A stretch of 64,000 nt of DNA from Sphingobacterium olei (GTDB taxonomy: Bacteria; Bacteroidota; Bacteroidia; Sphingobacteriales; Sphingobacteriaceae), in assembly GCF_005048855.1 (NCBI RefSeq), contig NZ_SUME01000001.1, forward strand, positions 744,001-808,000, read 5' to 3'. Positions 33,645 through 43,243 of the stretch are shown in pieces. The position numbers were made by a program, and so were the translations under genes. The stretch's first letter is position 1. The number at the start of each line of letters is the position of its first letter. The notes under the pieces were generated by a model, which was not told the origin of the DNA, searched no databases, and saw only the letters and a list, made by a program, of their open reading frames with translations.

Positions 33645-34901
33645 ATGAGATTTCTTTTTATATTAGTGCAACTGACATCAATGTTATATGCACAGACACT
33701 TGTAACACCTATTGGAATTGGCGAAGAACTACCGCCGCTGACAATTGAAAATATTCTTAACAGCGAGCACCGCAGTATGGATCTCAGCGAATTAAAAGGA
33801 AAACATATTGTTTTCGATTTCGGATCGACCTATTGTCCACCGTGCATTGAATCGCTAGGCAAAATGGAATCGCTAAAAAGGCTCTTTGGCGAAAACATGG
33901 AGTTCTTTATGGTGATGCATGAGCCGGTAGAAAAGGTTGACAAATTCCTACAGCATTCTGAGGTTGGAAAGTCATCGACCATTCCGATCATCGCTGCCGA
34001 CACGATACTGCATCAGAAGTTTAGGCATATCGCCCAACCTCATATTGTATGGATCGACGAGAAAGGGATAGCGAAAGCTTTTACAGGTAGAGAGTACTTA
34101 AGTATAGATTATATTAAGTCCTATCTGCAGGGGCACTCCACGTCATGGCCCGTAAAATGGGATTTCCCCTATGACAAAAATAAAGCGATGCTGGTCTTTA
34201 ATCCAGATAATTTTAACCATACCAATACACCGAAGCGGTTTATATCGTCAATGGTTTCAGATCATATGGAGGGCCTGGTGTGGGGAGGTAAATCGCAGGT
34301 AGACCCGGTGAAGAAGCAGATTCGGCTCACTGCGATCAATTTAAATTTCCTACAGCTGTACCTGCGAAATTTTTCAAGGACGTACGATCTGGATTTTTTT
34401 AATGCGCAGGTTCTTGTAGACACGGCCGGTAGTGATAAATACTTTTATAGCCCTAAATTAGGGTCTCGCTCTAAATGGAATACGAAAAATACCTATTGTT
34501 ATGAAATGGTGTTCCCATTAAGCATGTCGCAATCGAAAATAAATGAACGGATCGTTCAACAGCTTAATTTATATTTCGGTTTGGATGTCCAATTGAAAAA
34601 TCTTAAAAGACCATGTTGGGTTCTATCGAGGGTGTCTGCGTCGAAAATAGAGAAAGTTAATGTGGATGAAAACGGGGTATCAGTTAAAGGATTACTGAGA
34701 ACAATAAACAGGATTCCATTTCATCTGCCGGCTGTAATCGAAAAGGATTTAGATTTTACAGCGTATAACGGGCTGGTGTTGGATGTGGATCTGACCAAGC
34801 TAGACGATATAGATAAAATAAATCATGACCTAGAATCTTATGGACTAACCTTTAAAATTCTAGATCATGAAATAGAGACGCTTGTCATCGAAAAGAATTA
34901 A
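33645..34901 (+). CDS. TlpA-like thioredoxin-fold protein
   Basis: 418 aa with a short signal peptide. Residues ~20-155 are a TlpA/AhpC-type thioredoxin domain with CxxC in FDFGSTYCPPCIESLG; Tyr replaces the usual Trp. Residues ~175-418 are an additional domain of unknown type, seen in Sphingobacteriaceae SusCD loci. Third gene of the SusC/SusD operon; its 3' end overlaps the convergent gene by 4 nt. Confidence 0.8.
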   Translation: MRFLFILVQLTSMLYAQTLVTPIGIGEELPPLTIENILNSEHRSMDLSELKGKHIVFDFGSTYCPPCIESLGKMESLKRLFGENMEFFMVMHEPVEKVDKFLQHSEVGKSSTIPIIAADTILHQKFRHIAQPHIVWIDEKGIAKAFTGREYLSIDYIKSYLQGHSTSWPVKWDFPYDKNKAMLVFNPDNFNHTNTPKRFISSMVSDHMEGLVWGGKSQVDPVKKQIRLTAINLNFLQLYLRNFSRTYDLDFFNAQVLVDTAGSDKYFYSPKLGSRSKWNTKNTYCYEMVFPLSMSQSKINERIVQQLNLYFGLDVQLKNLKRPCWVLSRVSASKIEKVNVDENGVSVKGLLRTINRIPFHLPAVIEKDLDFTAYNGLVLDVDLTKLDDIDKINHDLESYGLTFKILDHEIETLVIEKN

Positions 34902-35281
34902 TCTTTCATCGTCAAGGTCTCGTTACCGTTGTTATCCAACGCATTTGCTATGCGTTGCGCCACGGTCTGCGAACTGAAATTTGGAGCTGGCTGACTAAGA
35001 TCCGGTTGTGGATTAGTCGGAGATCCATTAGAAGGTGCATAAAGTTGACAGGCTTCCGTACCAACGTCGCATGCTTCTACCGAGGTTGCTAACGCATACT
35101 GGGAAGCGTCGGTGGGGTCATTGTCGGCAGGATTGGCCGCCCCGATGAAATCCCAGTGTTCGTTAGTAATTACTTTATTTTCTTCCTCAACATGTTTAAA
35201 AGCTGAGAATCCTACTGTTGCTGTTAGTGCAAGTGCTACCGCGCCTGCTACTGCGATTGATTTTTTGATGAATTTATTCAT
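34898..35281 (-). CDS. DUF6520-type secreted protein
   Basis: 127 aa. Signal peptide (KSIAVAGAVALALTATVGFSAF) and a short low-complexity mature part with two Cys (VEACDVGTEACQLYAP). The pattern fits the DUF6520 group of small Bacteroidota exported proteins. Role unknown. Convergent with the TlpA-like gene. Confidence 0.6.
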   Translation of the reverse strand: MNKFIKKSIAVAGAVALALTATVGFSAFKHVEEENKVITNEHWDFIGAANPADNDPTDASQYALATSVEACDVGTEACQLYAPSNGSPTNPQPDLSQPAPNFSSQTVAQRIANALDNNGNETLTMKD

Positions 35282-35427
35282 CCTATGGTCTTTTTTATAA
35301 TAGCAAAAAAAGGTTGCCTCAAAAAACTTTATGTTAGATATTGATCTCCCATCGTTCTTTAGCGGGGTGGAGTGATCATTAAGCCCCGGATATAATTTTT
35401 ACGGGGTATATCAGCACGTATCATAAT

Positions 35428-35784
35428 TTATTCCCATACCGGCCTGCCCGGGAAGGGAGCAAACTTTCTTGGAAAACGCCTATAAACAACCAAAAGAATA
35501 TGATAGACCGGTATCGAGACTAACAATAGGAAGGTGCAAAACAGCTTGATCGATTTTTTATAGCGTACCGCTGTATCGATTGGGTTGGTTGGGCCACTCA
35601 AGTACCAACCGAGGGTCGATAATCCTAATAACACTATAGTCATCAAGAGGTGTCCTTCTAATGATAGTCCAGAAAATACCGAAGCGTAATAACAAATTAA
35701 GCCAAGCGCAACGCATACCGTGAAGATTGTCAGCTGCTTAGAAGATCTGATGTAACCAATTATATGTTCTGCTCTTGTTTTCAT
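35428..35784 (-). CDS. hypothetical membrane protein
   Basis: 118 aa with three transmembrane helices (LTIFTVCVALGLICYYASVF, LLMTIVLLGLSTLGWYLSG, LFCTFLLLVSIPVYHILLVVY). Basic termini. No family recognised. Confidence 0.55.
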   Translation of the reverse strand: MKTRAEHIIGYIRSSKQLTIFTVCVALGLICYYASVFSGLSLEGHLLMTIVLLGLSTLGWYLSGPTNPIDTAVRYKKSIKLFCTFLLLVSIPVYHILLVVYRRFPRKFAPFPGRPVWE

Positions 35785-35969
35785 TTTTGCTATATCTTTG
35801 TTTCTAGATACGGTTACTTAATTAGTACCGATTGTCTAAAACAAAGGTATGGCACATCTTATCTCGCGAACTGATAGGAAGCGATTTGCTGAACTGATAG
35901 GTTTTGAGAAAAAACCGGATGAATGTAATGCTGGTTAAAAGTAGATTCAGCGGTTGTTGATTGATCTAC

Positions 35970-36689
35970 TTACAACGGCTTTATAAAAATATTACGGAAT
36001 GCAATAGAATCGGTATGGTTTTGCAAGGCAATTTTACCGTTGCTGTAGGTTGCAAAATCCGGATAGGCTTTCATGTGGCTATCTGCAACGTGTTGTTTAA
36101 ATGTTGCGCTGTTGATATCTGAAGTAAAGGTGAGCTTGTCGTTGAGCCAAAAGCTCACGATCCCGTCTTGCTGTTTTATCCTGCCCCGATTCCAGCTGTT
36201 ATATGGCGCGGGGTTAGAGTCTGCCCCTTTGCAGTCGACACCATAGAGGCAACCCGCCCAATGGGTAGAATCTTTTTTGTGACGTTCTTCCGCATGCGCA
36301 TTGTCCAACAGTTGCATTTCAAGTCCTGTTGCAAATGTTGTGGCATACTTCGCATCTTCTTCGACATTGATGAATACACCGCTATTGCCACCCTTTGCCA
36401 CCTTCCAGTCAAATAACAATTCAAAATCACGATAACTGCTATCGGAAACCAGATCAGCAAACACACCGTCCGGTTTTCGAGGGTCGCAGATAAGCTCCCC
36501 ATCTTTAACGGTCCATTTCGATGAGGTATCGCCTAAGTTGTACAGGTGCCAGCCATTTAGGCTTTTCCCATCAAACAAAAGCTTCCATCCCTCGCGCTGC
36601 TGAGCGGAGCTCAGTTTATTGATGCGTTGTTCATTCGACGTGCAGCCAATGATAAAAAGTGCAGCTATACAATAGGATAAAAGTTTCAT
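35970..36689 (-). CDS. DUF1080 (3-keto-disaccharide hydrolase) lipoprotein
   Basis: 239 aa. Lipobox FIIGC. The concanavalin-like DUF1080 domain is complete: GWKLLFDGKSLNGWHLYN, FELLFDWKVAKGGNSGVFINV, WAGCLYGVDC, NSWNRGRIKQQDG, GKIALQNHTDSIAFRNIFIKPL. Family members bind or hydrolyse 3-keto-glycosides at the cell surface or in the periplasm. Single gene here. Confidence 0.9.
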   Translation of the reverse strand: MKLLSYCIAALFIIGCTSNEQRINKLSSAQQREGWKLLFDGKSLNGWHLYNLGDTSSKWTVKDGELICDPRKPDGVFADLVSDSSYRDFELLFDWKVAKGGNSGVFINVEEDAKYATTFATGLEMQLLDNAHAEERHKKDSTHWAGCLYGVDCKGADSNPAPYNSWNRGRIKQQDGIVSFWLNDKLTFTSDINSATFKQHVADSHMKAYPDFATYSNGKIALQNHTDSIAFRNIFIKPL

Positions 36690-36704
36690 AGGCTGCTAAG
36701 ATAA

Positions 36705-37211
36705 TTAATGTGCTTTCCATTTCAAATGGGCGCTGATCTTTTCCATAGAAACTTCCTTGCTATTCGTCAAATCATAAAAGTATTCACATTGCCACTTTTG
36801 GCTAGTTAGCGCTTGACGATTTGTCGGCGTATCCCAGGCAGGGTAGAGGCGGAAGCCGCGCTTGCCTTCTTTTTGTGCACTGCTGAGGATCTGTTTCTCG
36901 GCGAGTACCGCCTTTGGGAAAATAAATATACCCAATTGATCATCCTGCCGAACAGCTATAATGTAGCAATCAAAAGGATCATCAAGTTGAAAAGGCTGGG
37001 TTTGTCCATCGGCACCTCTTTTCCAGAGCGTAACAAACTGCCCAACTTTCTTCGGTGTTATTTTGGCCATACGGTATTTAACAGACAACGCATTTAGCCG
37101 AAAGTTGAAGCCGCTATATTCGTCGACTTCTTGATCGGCTTCGAGGGCGTTAAGGTTTAGGCCAAGTGGCTCGAATAAGATCTGTTGTAATATCTGTATT
37201 TCATCCGTCAT
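36705..37211 (-). CDS. MepB family protein
   Basis: 168 aa. The MepB pattern is clear: DEYSGFNFRLNALSVKYRMAKITPKKVGQFVTLWKR, DDPFDCYIIAV, GIFIFPKAVL, GFRLYPAWDTPTNRQA. MepB is encoded with the MepA efflux pump in staphylococci; its function is unknown. 15 nt before the DUF1080 gene on the same strand. Confidence 0.85.
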   Translation of the reverse strand: MTDEIQILQQILFEPLGLNLNALEADQEVDEYSGFNFRLNALSVKYRMAKITPKKVGQFVTLWKRGADGQTQPFQLDDPFDCYIIAVRQDDQLGIFIFPKAVLAEKQILSSAQKEGKRGFRLYPAWDTPTNRQALTSQKWQCEYFYDLTNSKEVSMEKISAHLKWKAH

Positions 37212-37229
37212 GCTACAAAGGTAGCGCTA

Positions 37230-39428
37230 TTATTGGCGCTTTATAAATTCGATCGCCTGTTCGAGCAATTCGTCTTTTCCACTGCGTATGCCCTCAATAG
37301 TCGGTTTAACCTCGATGTCTGGAATAATGCCTACACGCTGCGTTTCTTTACCATCAGGATAATAAATACCTATACCCGAAATCTTGGTTTGCAGGCCGCC
37401 CGGAAGATGAATTGTAGAAACATTTCCATCTGCCCCGGCAGTAGTACTACCAATCACTGTCGTATTTTGTCCCGCACGGAGAGACATCGCCGCGTATTCA
37501 GCCGCACTTTGGCTGATTTCGTTTACGATAACGACAACAGGCCCTGCATAGTTTTTATCCCCAGGTGTTATGTCGACGCCTTTTCTAAAGACGAACTCAC
37601 CAGGATTACTAACACTTGATCCTGTAAATTTAACGAATGCAGTTGGAGATGACACAAAATATGAACCCAAACTAAATGGAACATTTGCAGACGGATAATT
37701 ACGTATGTCAATGATAATGCCCTTTGCGTCTTTAAAGTTTTCCTTGATTAGCGGTATGTCATCGTCTTTGATCGTTTGTAAAGTAATGTAACCGATATTA
37801 TCATCGAGCATTTTGAAAGATTCAGGCGGCTTTGGGTTAATCCAGTTGAATGTCCTGAGGCTCTCACTCGAATAAAGCGCCAAGGTCTTCGTTTGTTTTA
37901 AGCCACTAGCAGACGTAAATTCGATTTCTATGGATTCTTTATTGGATCGCAACAGGTCGTATGTCATATTCCGTAACTGTACGGGTTTGTTAGAAGCCGG
38001 ATAATAGGGTGTTCGTTCGGCAATAATATCATCAGTTTTTTTTCCGTCGATACTATGGATTACATCACCGACGGCAAGTCCAGTACTTTCCTGCAGTTCG
38101 GGATAGTAAAAGTCGGTTACCGTAAGTTTATCTTCAATAAAGCGGGTCTGGAATGTGGGATAATAAGTGCCTTTCCATGTCGCAATTTTATCGGCCCCTT
38201 GGCCAAGACCAGCGTGGGTATCGTTGACCTCGGCTATGATTTGGAGTACAGCAAGTTCGTAAGCTAATTCATCTTTAGCCTGTACAAAAAGAGGCAGGTA
38301 TTCGCGTAATGTCGTGTCCCAGTTCTTGTCTGTGAGGTGTCGATAAGGAAAGAAATAGTTTATAATGTTCCAATATCTGAACAATGATAGCAATCTGAAT
38401 CCGTCATCGGGATAAGATGTCGCTGTATAGGGATTTTCATTTTTAAAATCGGGGTTTCCGACACCGCGATTCATAGCGACGTAATAATTCTTGCCCAGAC
38501 CGCGATTTTTATAGATATGTTGCAAAGCATTTCTTAAGCTTTCGTCTTGCTTATCGATCCAGCCTAAGTCGGTCTTTAAAAAAGCATTGTCGTTTGAGGT
38601 TGCGCAATTTTGACAGGTTTTGACTTCACCTAGTGAGCCGATCCAGCGAACAAGCAGTTCGTCCCGCTCTACCTTTCCTTTGTTCGCAATATAGGAGGGA
38701 ACAAACCGAAACAGTTCGTAATCCCAATTATAATTGCCTTTGGCTATCTCCGGATGGTGGTATTTTAAGAATCCCCAAATCTTTCCCAACAATTCAAGAT
38801 CGTCTAATTGTTGTGCGCTCAGTTCCTGGAGTTCGACCAATGAACCATTATCAAACTCCTTGTCTGTTTGGGGCTTTGGTAATTGCTTCTCTTTTAGCAT
38901 CTGCACGTCCTGACCATCAATCGTGACCACAAAGTCGTCAAACCAAGCTTCCCCTTTGCCGGATAGCATACCCGCTACAAGGATAAGTTCTCCATCTTCC
39001 GGATAATCGAGCGTGACGCTGTATTTTTGCCAATCTTTGGTGCCTTTTACCCGTTGATTCTGCATGTTATCAAAAACGAGTGATTTTCCATCGCCATCAA
39101 TACGCAGCAACAACCCGGCAAAGCCTTCAACGTCCCTTATTTTCATGTATCCTTCGAGCTTGATCGTTTTGCCACTGTAATTGGCTGGAATACTGTACGC
39201 AATACTTCCGAAGCTACCGCTCGCTTCATCAGACGTGATCTTTGCAGCGAGATTGCCCGAATGGCTTAGTGAATCTATTGTAAGATTATAAGTGCCCCAT
39301 TTAAACCAACCTGTAGCTAGGGCGGCATTTGTTTTTTTTTCTTCAAAACCTAAATTGAATTTATCGTTTTGCTGGGCGTGAGAATATAATGTAGAAAGCG
39401 TAAGAAATAGAAACAGAATTCTTTTCAT
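37230..39428 (-). CDS. S41 family serine peptidase
   Basis: 732 aa with signal peptide. Residues ~20-165 form a carbohydrate-binding-like jelly roll (NLGFEEKK..., WFDDFVVTIDG). The middle holds helical and PDZ-like segments (FYYPELQESTGLAVGDVIHSIDGK). The C-terminal S41 core contains NIGYITLQTIKDDD, IIDIRNYPS and VVVIVNEISQSAAEYAAMSLRAG, where the Ser after Q is the nucleophile. Periplasmic protein or peptide processing. Confidence 0.85.
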   Translation of the reverse strand: MKRILFLFLTLSTLYSHAQQNDKFNLGFEEKKTNAALATGWFKWGTYNLTIDSLSHSGNLAAKITSDEASGSFGSIAYSIPANYSGKTIKLEGYMKIRDVEGFAGLLLRIDGDGKSLVFDNMQNQRVKGTKDWQKYSVTLDYPEDGELILVAGMLSGKGEAWFDDFVVTIDGQDVQMLKEKQLPKPQTDKEFDNGSLVELQELSAQQLDDLELLGKIWGFLKYHHPEIAKGNYNWDYELFRFVPSYIANKGKVERDELLVRWIGSLGEVKTCQNCATSNDNAFLKTDLGWIDKQDESLRNALQHIYKNRGLGKNYYVAMNRGVGNPDFKNENPYTATSYPDDGFRLLSLFRYWNIINYFFPYRHLTDKNWDTTLREYLPLFVQAKDELAYELAVLQIIAEVNDTHAGLGQGADKIATWKGTYYPTFQTRFIEDKLTVTDFYYPELQESTGLAVGDVIHSIDGKKTDDIIAERTPYYPASNKPVQLRNMTYDLLRSNKESIEIEFTSASGLKQTKTLALYSSESLRTFNWINPKPPESFKMLDDNIGYITLQTIKDDDIPLIKENFKDAKGIIIDIRNYPSANVPFSLGSYFVSSPTAFVKFTGSSVSNPGEFVFRKGVDITPGDKNYAGPVVVIVNEISQSAAEYAAMSLRAGQNTTVIGSTTAGADGNVSTIHLPGGLQTKISGIGIYYPDGKETQRVGIIPDIEVKPTIEGIRSGKDELLEQAIEFIKRQ

Positions 39429-39442
39429 AAGTTCATTGCAGT

Positions 39443-39470
39443 AAATTATCTCCCTTAAATTATCTCCCTT
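39443..39470. repeat. 14-bp perfect tandem duplication
   Basis: AAATTATCTCCCTT twice, head to tail, in the upstream region of the S41 peptidase gene. Possibly a recent slip or a paired regulator site. Confidence 0.6.
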
Positions 39471-39552
39471 AATTAATAAGTTCTTGAATTTATGTATTTT
39501 AAAAGAAATTTAAAAGTTTTTTTAAAATAGCTACCGATTATCTTCCATCAAA

Positions 39553-40560
39553 TTACTCTTCTACCGTTCGTAACCTTCGTATGTAAATGGTGGGAGTCAT
39601 TCCGGCATGTTTTTTAAAGAAATGGAAGAACGCTTCGGGCGAACTATAATTAAGTGCATAAGCAGTTTGGGTAGCGGTATGCCCCGCGCGGAGATATTCT
39701 TTTGCTTTTTCCAATAGCAATTCTTCTCGTAGGTCGCTTAAGGTCGTTCCAAAATAGCGTTTGTAAGACCGGCTTATGGTATCCGAATCGAGCTTTAAAT
39801 CTGTTTCTAATCTTTTCAAGCTGGCAGACTGTCCTTCGTCTTCAATATACAGCGCCAGTAGGTTTCGCGCATTGACCGCAATGCGCTTATCATGCTGCTC
39901 TTTCGTCTGTTCCTGCCCAACTTTTTCCAAGGAGAGTTCGATCAGTTGGATCAGCTTGGCGTAGATAAAAGCTTCGTTATTGAGCTGCTTGGCGCGTAGT
40001 TCCCTACAGATGATTTCGATCTGTAGCTTCGTCTGCGGACCGACCCTAAAATCGATACTGCATTGTGGTTCCGCTGCTTTATCGCGGTAGGCGGCAATGA
40101 GTGGCTTAAGAAAATCGTAGGGTCGCTCGTTGCCCTGTCGGAATATCCGCCCGCTAAAATAAAGCCCGAAGATCTGCGAACGGCCCTTAGGCAGTTCTAT
40201 CGCGTAATCATCAGGTGGCAAATAAAGGTAACGCGCCCGCTCGTAAGCGATGTCGGTAAGGGGATCGGCAGTTGCATCGTATAGAAAGAGGGATCCATCA
40301 CTGGATAATACGTACAGGATATGCAGATCGCTCCGGTCGATTTCAAGTGGAATCATGCGAGCCGCTTCGAGGGTAACATCAAGATGATAGAGGAAACCCC
40401 GCTGCCCGTCAAATTCCTGTAGGATGGCCTCGTCGTTACCGGTCTTCCAGTAGCTGGCTTCCGCATGCTGCATCAGGAGGGTAGGTTCGAGTTGTAGCTC
40501 GCTGAGGCTTTCTACGGAATTAAAATATTCGTGGAGTTGTAAATGGAAACTTTTCTTCAT
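39553..40560 (-). CDS. AraC family transcriptional regulator
   Basis: 335 aa. The C-terminal ~100 residues form the double HTH of AraC/XylS proteins (SLKRLETDLKLDSDTISRSYKRYFGTTLSDLREELLLEKAKEYL and AYALNYSSPEAFFHFFKKHAGMTPTIYIRRL). The N-terminal 200 residues are a sensor region without a recognised ligand. Lies next to the first 21-bp repeat locus. Confidence 0.85.
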   Translation of the reverse strand: MKKSFHLQLHEYFNSVESLSELQLEPTLLMQHAEASYWKTGNDEAILQEFDGQRGFLYHLDVTLEAARMIPLEIDRSDLHILYVLSSDGSLFLYDATADPLTDIAYERARYLYLPPDDYAIELPKGRSQIFGLYFSGRIFRQGNERPYDFLKPLIAAYRDKAAEPQCSIDFRVGPQTKLQIEIICRELRAKQLNNEAFIYAKLIQLIELSLEKVGQEQTKEQHDKRIAVNARNLLALYIEDEGQSASLKRLETDLKLDSDTISRSYKRYFGTTLSDLREELLLEKAKEYLRAGHTATQTAYALNYSSPEAFFHFFKKHAGMTPTIYIRRLRTVEE

Positions 40561-40648
40561 AATGGATGATTTTATGGTATTTAAATATGTTGACGAAATC
40601 TATTTTGTACATAGATTAAAGGTACAGGGAAAACCAATCCAAAAACCG

Positions 40649-40732
40649 GTTAAAGTTGGCAAAATGCTGGTGAAAGTTGGGAAAACGTTGGTTAAAGTTG
40701 GGGTAATGTTGGTAATAGTTGGGTTCAGCGCC
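40649..40732 (+). repeat. 21-bp tandem repeat, four units
   Basis: Units start at 40649, 40670, 40691 and 40712 with consensus GTTAAAGTTGGGAAAATGTTG. Translated on the plus strand (open frame 40562-40744) each unit is seven residues (VKVGKML, VKVGKTL, VKVGVML, VIVGFSA). Located between the AraC start and the 3' end of the lipoprotein gene. Whether it is expressed is unclear. Confidence 0.8.
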
Positions 40733-41150
40733 TATAGCTGCTGAACCCTAAAATAACAACGAAAGCAAGAATCACATAAAGCCAAAAGCTGAAGCTGTTT
40801 TTGTGCTTTAATTCGACTTGTTCGTCTTGTTGGAGTGTAGTCGTTTCTTGACTGTTCTGCACGTGCTGAAGCATATCGTCTTCGGATTGCCATTGCCGGA
40901 TACCAGACTCACGAAGCTCTAGCTGCCCTCCCTGGGCCAAAAGCCCCGAATCGGGATGATAATACAGCCAGCCATCGGTCCAAAAGGACCAATGACGCTC
41001 GCTACTGTCGCGCATAGCGGTGCGATAACCTTCATAGTGCAGCGCCTGCTCTTCTCGACGGGATTGGTCCTGCTGCATAGTCGTCTGCCGTTCTCGATAC
41101 AGATTACAACTGTAGAAGAGCAGGGGGATGAGAAATAATATTTTTAGCAT
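40725..41150 (-). CDS. hypothetical lipoprotein with C-terminal membrane helix
   Basis: 141 aa. A lipobox-like FYSC near residue 15, a Gln/Arg-rich middle with predicted coiled coil (QTTMQQDQSRREEQALHYEGY), and a C-terminal helix FSFWLYVILAFVVILGF. Could be a spanin-like component: position after an amidase and a holin-like gene, small lipoprotein plus coiled coil. That role is inference. Confidence 0.55.
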   Translation of the reverse strand: MLKILFLIPLLFYSCNLYRERQTTMQQDQSRREEQALHYEGYRTAMRDSSERHWSFWTDGWLYYHPDSGLLAQGGQLELRESGIRQWQSEDDMLQHVQNSQETTTLQQDEQVELKHKNSFSFWLYVILAFVVILGFSSYRR

Positions 41151-41161
41151 GTTTTCTTTCG

Positions 41162-41731
41162 TTAGGGATGAATATTTGCCGACGGTCCATCTACCCAGTT
41201 TGATAGGGCATAGATGGTACGTAGATGCCGGCGTCGGGATTCGACCCGGTTATGGCTATTGCCTTCAATGCTTACAATATAATCGCCCTGCTGCTGCTTG
41301 ACCAGGCCAACGTGGTTGATCCGCTTGGCCGTAGCGCTATAGATCCCGAATATATCTGCCACTGCAAATCCGTGGATTTGCCGATCTATAAATTTGCCCT
41401 GTTTCCAGTATGTACGGGCTTTCGGAAACAAGGCTGGACTCCAGGGGTTGCGGGGTTGGCGTAGACCTGCTTGCCCATAGCACCAACTCACAAATGCGGC
41501 ACACCACTCGTATCCTTTGCCCAAATGGGTGTAGCGTAGGTACGCTTCTACACGCTCCCCGTCGTTGTGGCCTGTTGCTTCCCGAACACCAAGTTCGGCA
41601 GTGGCAATGTCGTGGATGCGCATTCGCGGATTGGCAGATTCGCACTCTTTTATATGACTATTGCCAGGGCCCAGAGCGTGGCATAGAGTAATAAAAAGAA
41701 AACCGAGAAATAAAGAATACAGTGTTGCCAT
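41162..41731 (-). CDS. CHAP-type amidase / endolysin-like protein
   Basis: 189 aa with signal peptide (LYSLFLGFLFITLCHALG). CHAP/NlpC-like core: IATAELGVREATGHNDGERVEAYL, GYEWCAAFVSWCYGQAG with catalytic Cys, GFAVADIFGIYS and NHVGLVKQQQGDYIVSIEGNSHNRVE with catalytic His. Cuts peptidoglycan peptides. In a cluster with a holin-like gene and a lipoprotein. Confidence 0.8.
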   Translation of the reverse strand: MATLYSLFLGFLFITLCHALGPGNSHIKECESANPRMRIHDIATAELGVREATGHNDGERVEAYLRYTHLGKGYEWCAAFVSWCYGQAGLRQPRNPWSPALFPKARTYWKQGKFIDRQIHGFAVADIFGIYSATAKRINHVGLVKQQQGDYIVSIEGNSHNRVESRRRHLRTIYALSNWVDGPSANIHP

Positions 41732-42033
41732 GATGAAAGTTTGTTTAGATGTGTACTTAGGTTTTGACGGATGGTCTTAAACGGTTGCCAGAGCAGCTCC
41801 TGCAACCAAAGGCTACAGAAAATGGCGGCTATGCCACAGATGATACCAAAGAGGAGCATCGAAAGAATACCAATGTCGAGTACCGCTGCCGAAGGATCGA
41901 CCAATTTGACGACGCTGTCTGCCATGATAAAGAAAGTGAGAAGCCAAATGAGATAAAGCAACAGCTTCGATAGGAGGGTAAGGCTTCCGTCCGGCATGGC
42001 GGTATAGGAAGCGCTTTGTTTAAGTGTGTTCAT
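41650..42033 (-). CDS. membrane protein, holin-like
   Basis: 127 aa from ATG 42033 (MNTLKQS...; a longer frame to 42087 is open but enters the FN3 gene spacer). Three hydrophobic helices (LLSKLLLYLIWLLTFFIM, LDIGILSMLLFGIICGIAAIFCSLWL, HCILYFSVFFLLLYATLWALAIVI). The 3' end overlaps the amidase gene by 82 nt in another frame. Holin role inferred from neighbours. Confidence 0.6.
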   Translation of the reverse strand: MNTLKQSASYTAMPDGSLTLLSKLLLYLIWLLTFFIMADSVVKLVDPSAAVLDIGILSMLLFGIICGIAAIFCSLWLQELLWQPFKTIRQNLSTHLNKLSSWQHCILYFSVFFLLLYATLWALAIVI

Positions 42034-42090
42034 ATTTGATCGTGTTAAAGGGTGAAAAAACGAGGTGCCGAGGCACCTCGAATGCATAAA

Positions 42091-42717
42091 CTATCTGACG
42101 ATAATGGATGCGCTATCGCTCCAGTCGCCGGCGCCGTGCTGATTAACGGCCCGCACCTGGAAAAAATAGCGGATACCGGGCTCCAGCGGCGCGATAATCG
42201 TGATCCGCGAATCGGTCGTACTTTGACGTTCTGACCAATTCTCCGGATCAGCGGCTTTCGCATACTGGTACTCGTAAATACGTACCCTCTTCTGCATCTG
42301 AAATTGCAGGCGCACCTGTCCGGACTGATTGGTGTCCAATAGACGTACGCCTACCACCTTTACCGGCGGCTGTGCGGCCGCGGGCAGTGGATTGGTCGGA
42401 AAGCCGGAACTAAGCAATACCGATAGTACCCCATTGGCGGTAAGATTAACGTAATACGATAGCTTGGCCATCGTGTCGACCAGGATCACACGGCTTTCAT
42501 TTTTTAAGGCCGTGTCTTCCGGCGCACCGCGTTTGCGTACTGCGGCAAGCTTAGCCGTAAAATCGTCCAGCTGCGTCTGTACATCTTCAAGGGTCGGACT
42601 GGGCGTGGCAAAGTGTGTGTTTCCATCCATCGCTCGGACGATAGTCTGTACAGTGATGACGAGTTCGTCATCTTTCATGCTTTTAAAGCCATTCAGGGCT
42701 CTGTGTGTTGTCACCAT
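42091..42717 (-). CDS. fibronectin type III domain protein
   Basis: 208 aa. The N-terminal ~110 residues are helical (VQTQLDDFTAKLAAVRKRG). The C-terminal ~85 residues are an FN3 domain (YEYQYAKAADPENWSERQSTTDSRITIIAPLEPGIRYFFQVRAVNQHGAGDWSDSASIIV). No signal peptide. Such proteins recur beside phage-derived or tail-like loci in Bacteroidota. Start at 42717 uncertain. Confidence 0.75.
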   Translation of the reverse strand: MVTTHRALNGFKSMKDDELVITVQTIVRAMDGNTHFATPSPTLEDVQTQLDDFTAKLAAVRKRGAPEDTALKNESRVILVDTMAKLSYYVNLTANGVLSVLLSSGFPTNPLPAAAQPPVKVVGVRLLDTNQSGQVRLQFQMQKRVRIYEYQYAKAADPENWSERQSTTDSRITIIAPLEPGIRYFFQVRAVNQHGAGDWSDSASIIVR

Positions 42718-42899
42718 AACAGTGTCTTTTTAAATTTGTTAAACCATGGATCAGCGAAGCGCGCTTCCCGCTGATCGTAGAACAAACATAGGGATGCAGA
42801 AAGCCAGTTACGGGCGGTTGTCCCGAATTGGCCCCGAAATGACCCGAATTGGCCTATATGGGGCCAATGTAAGCGCGGTGAGGGGGCATAGTCGGCCAT

Positions 42900-43215
42900 T
42901 TTTGATGCATCAAGTGTGAAGGAGGCATGCACAAGTATGACTTAGGATGGGGAAAGTTTGAATCTTATGGCATCAAGTGTGAAGGAGGTATTAACCAGAT
43001 GAAAACTTGATGGGGGAAGTTTGGTTTTGGACGCATCATCTTTGCATGTTGATGCATCAAGTTTGAAACTTGTGCACGCCTGTCTGAAACTTGGTGCATC
43101 AAGTTTCAGTTTGGACGCAGCCGGACTGGATCTTGATGCATCAAGTTGGAAACTCTTGCAGCCTTCTTCTAAACTTGATGCACCAAGTTGTTGTCTTGGT
43201 GCATCAAGATTGACG
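42900..43215. repeat. 21-bp-period minisatellite
   Basis: GCATCAAG-type cores start at 42907, 42970, 43033, 43054, 43096, 43117, 43138, ~43158, 43180 and 43201, all at multiples of 21 (within one base). Both strands stay open across much of it, giving heptads such as KLDASSF (minus) or LDASSLK (plus). Coding is possible but not supported; no recognisable domain or start. Confidence 0.75.
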
Positions 43216-43243
43216 CCGATGCCGTCTGAAAAAGGCAAAGGTG

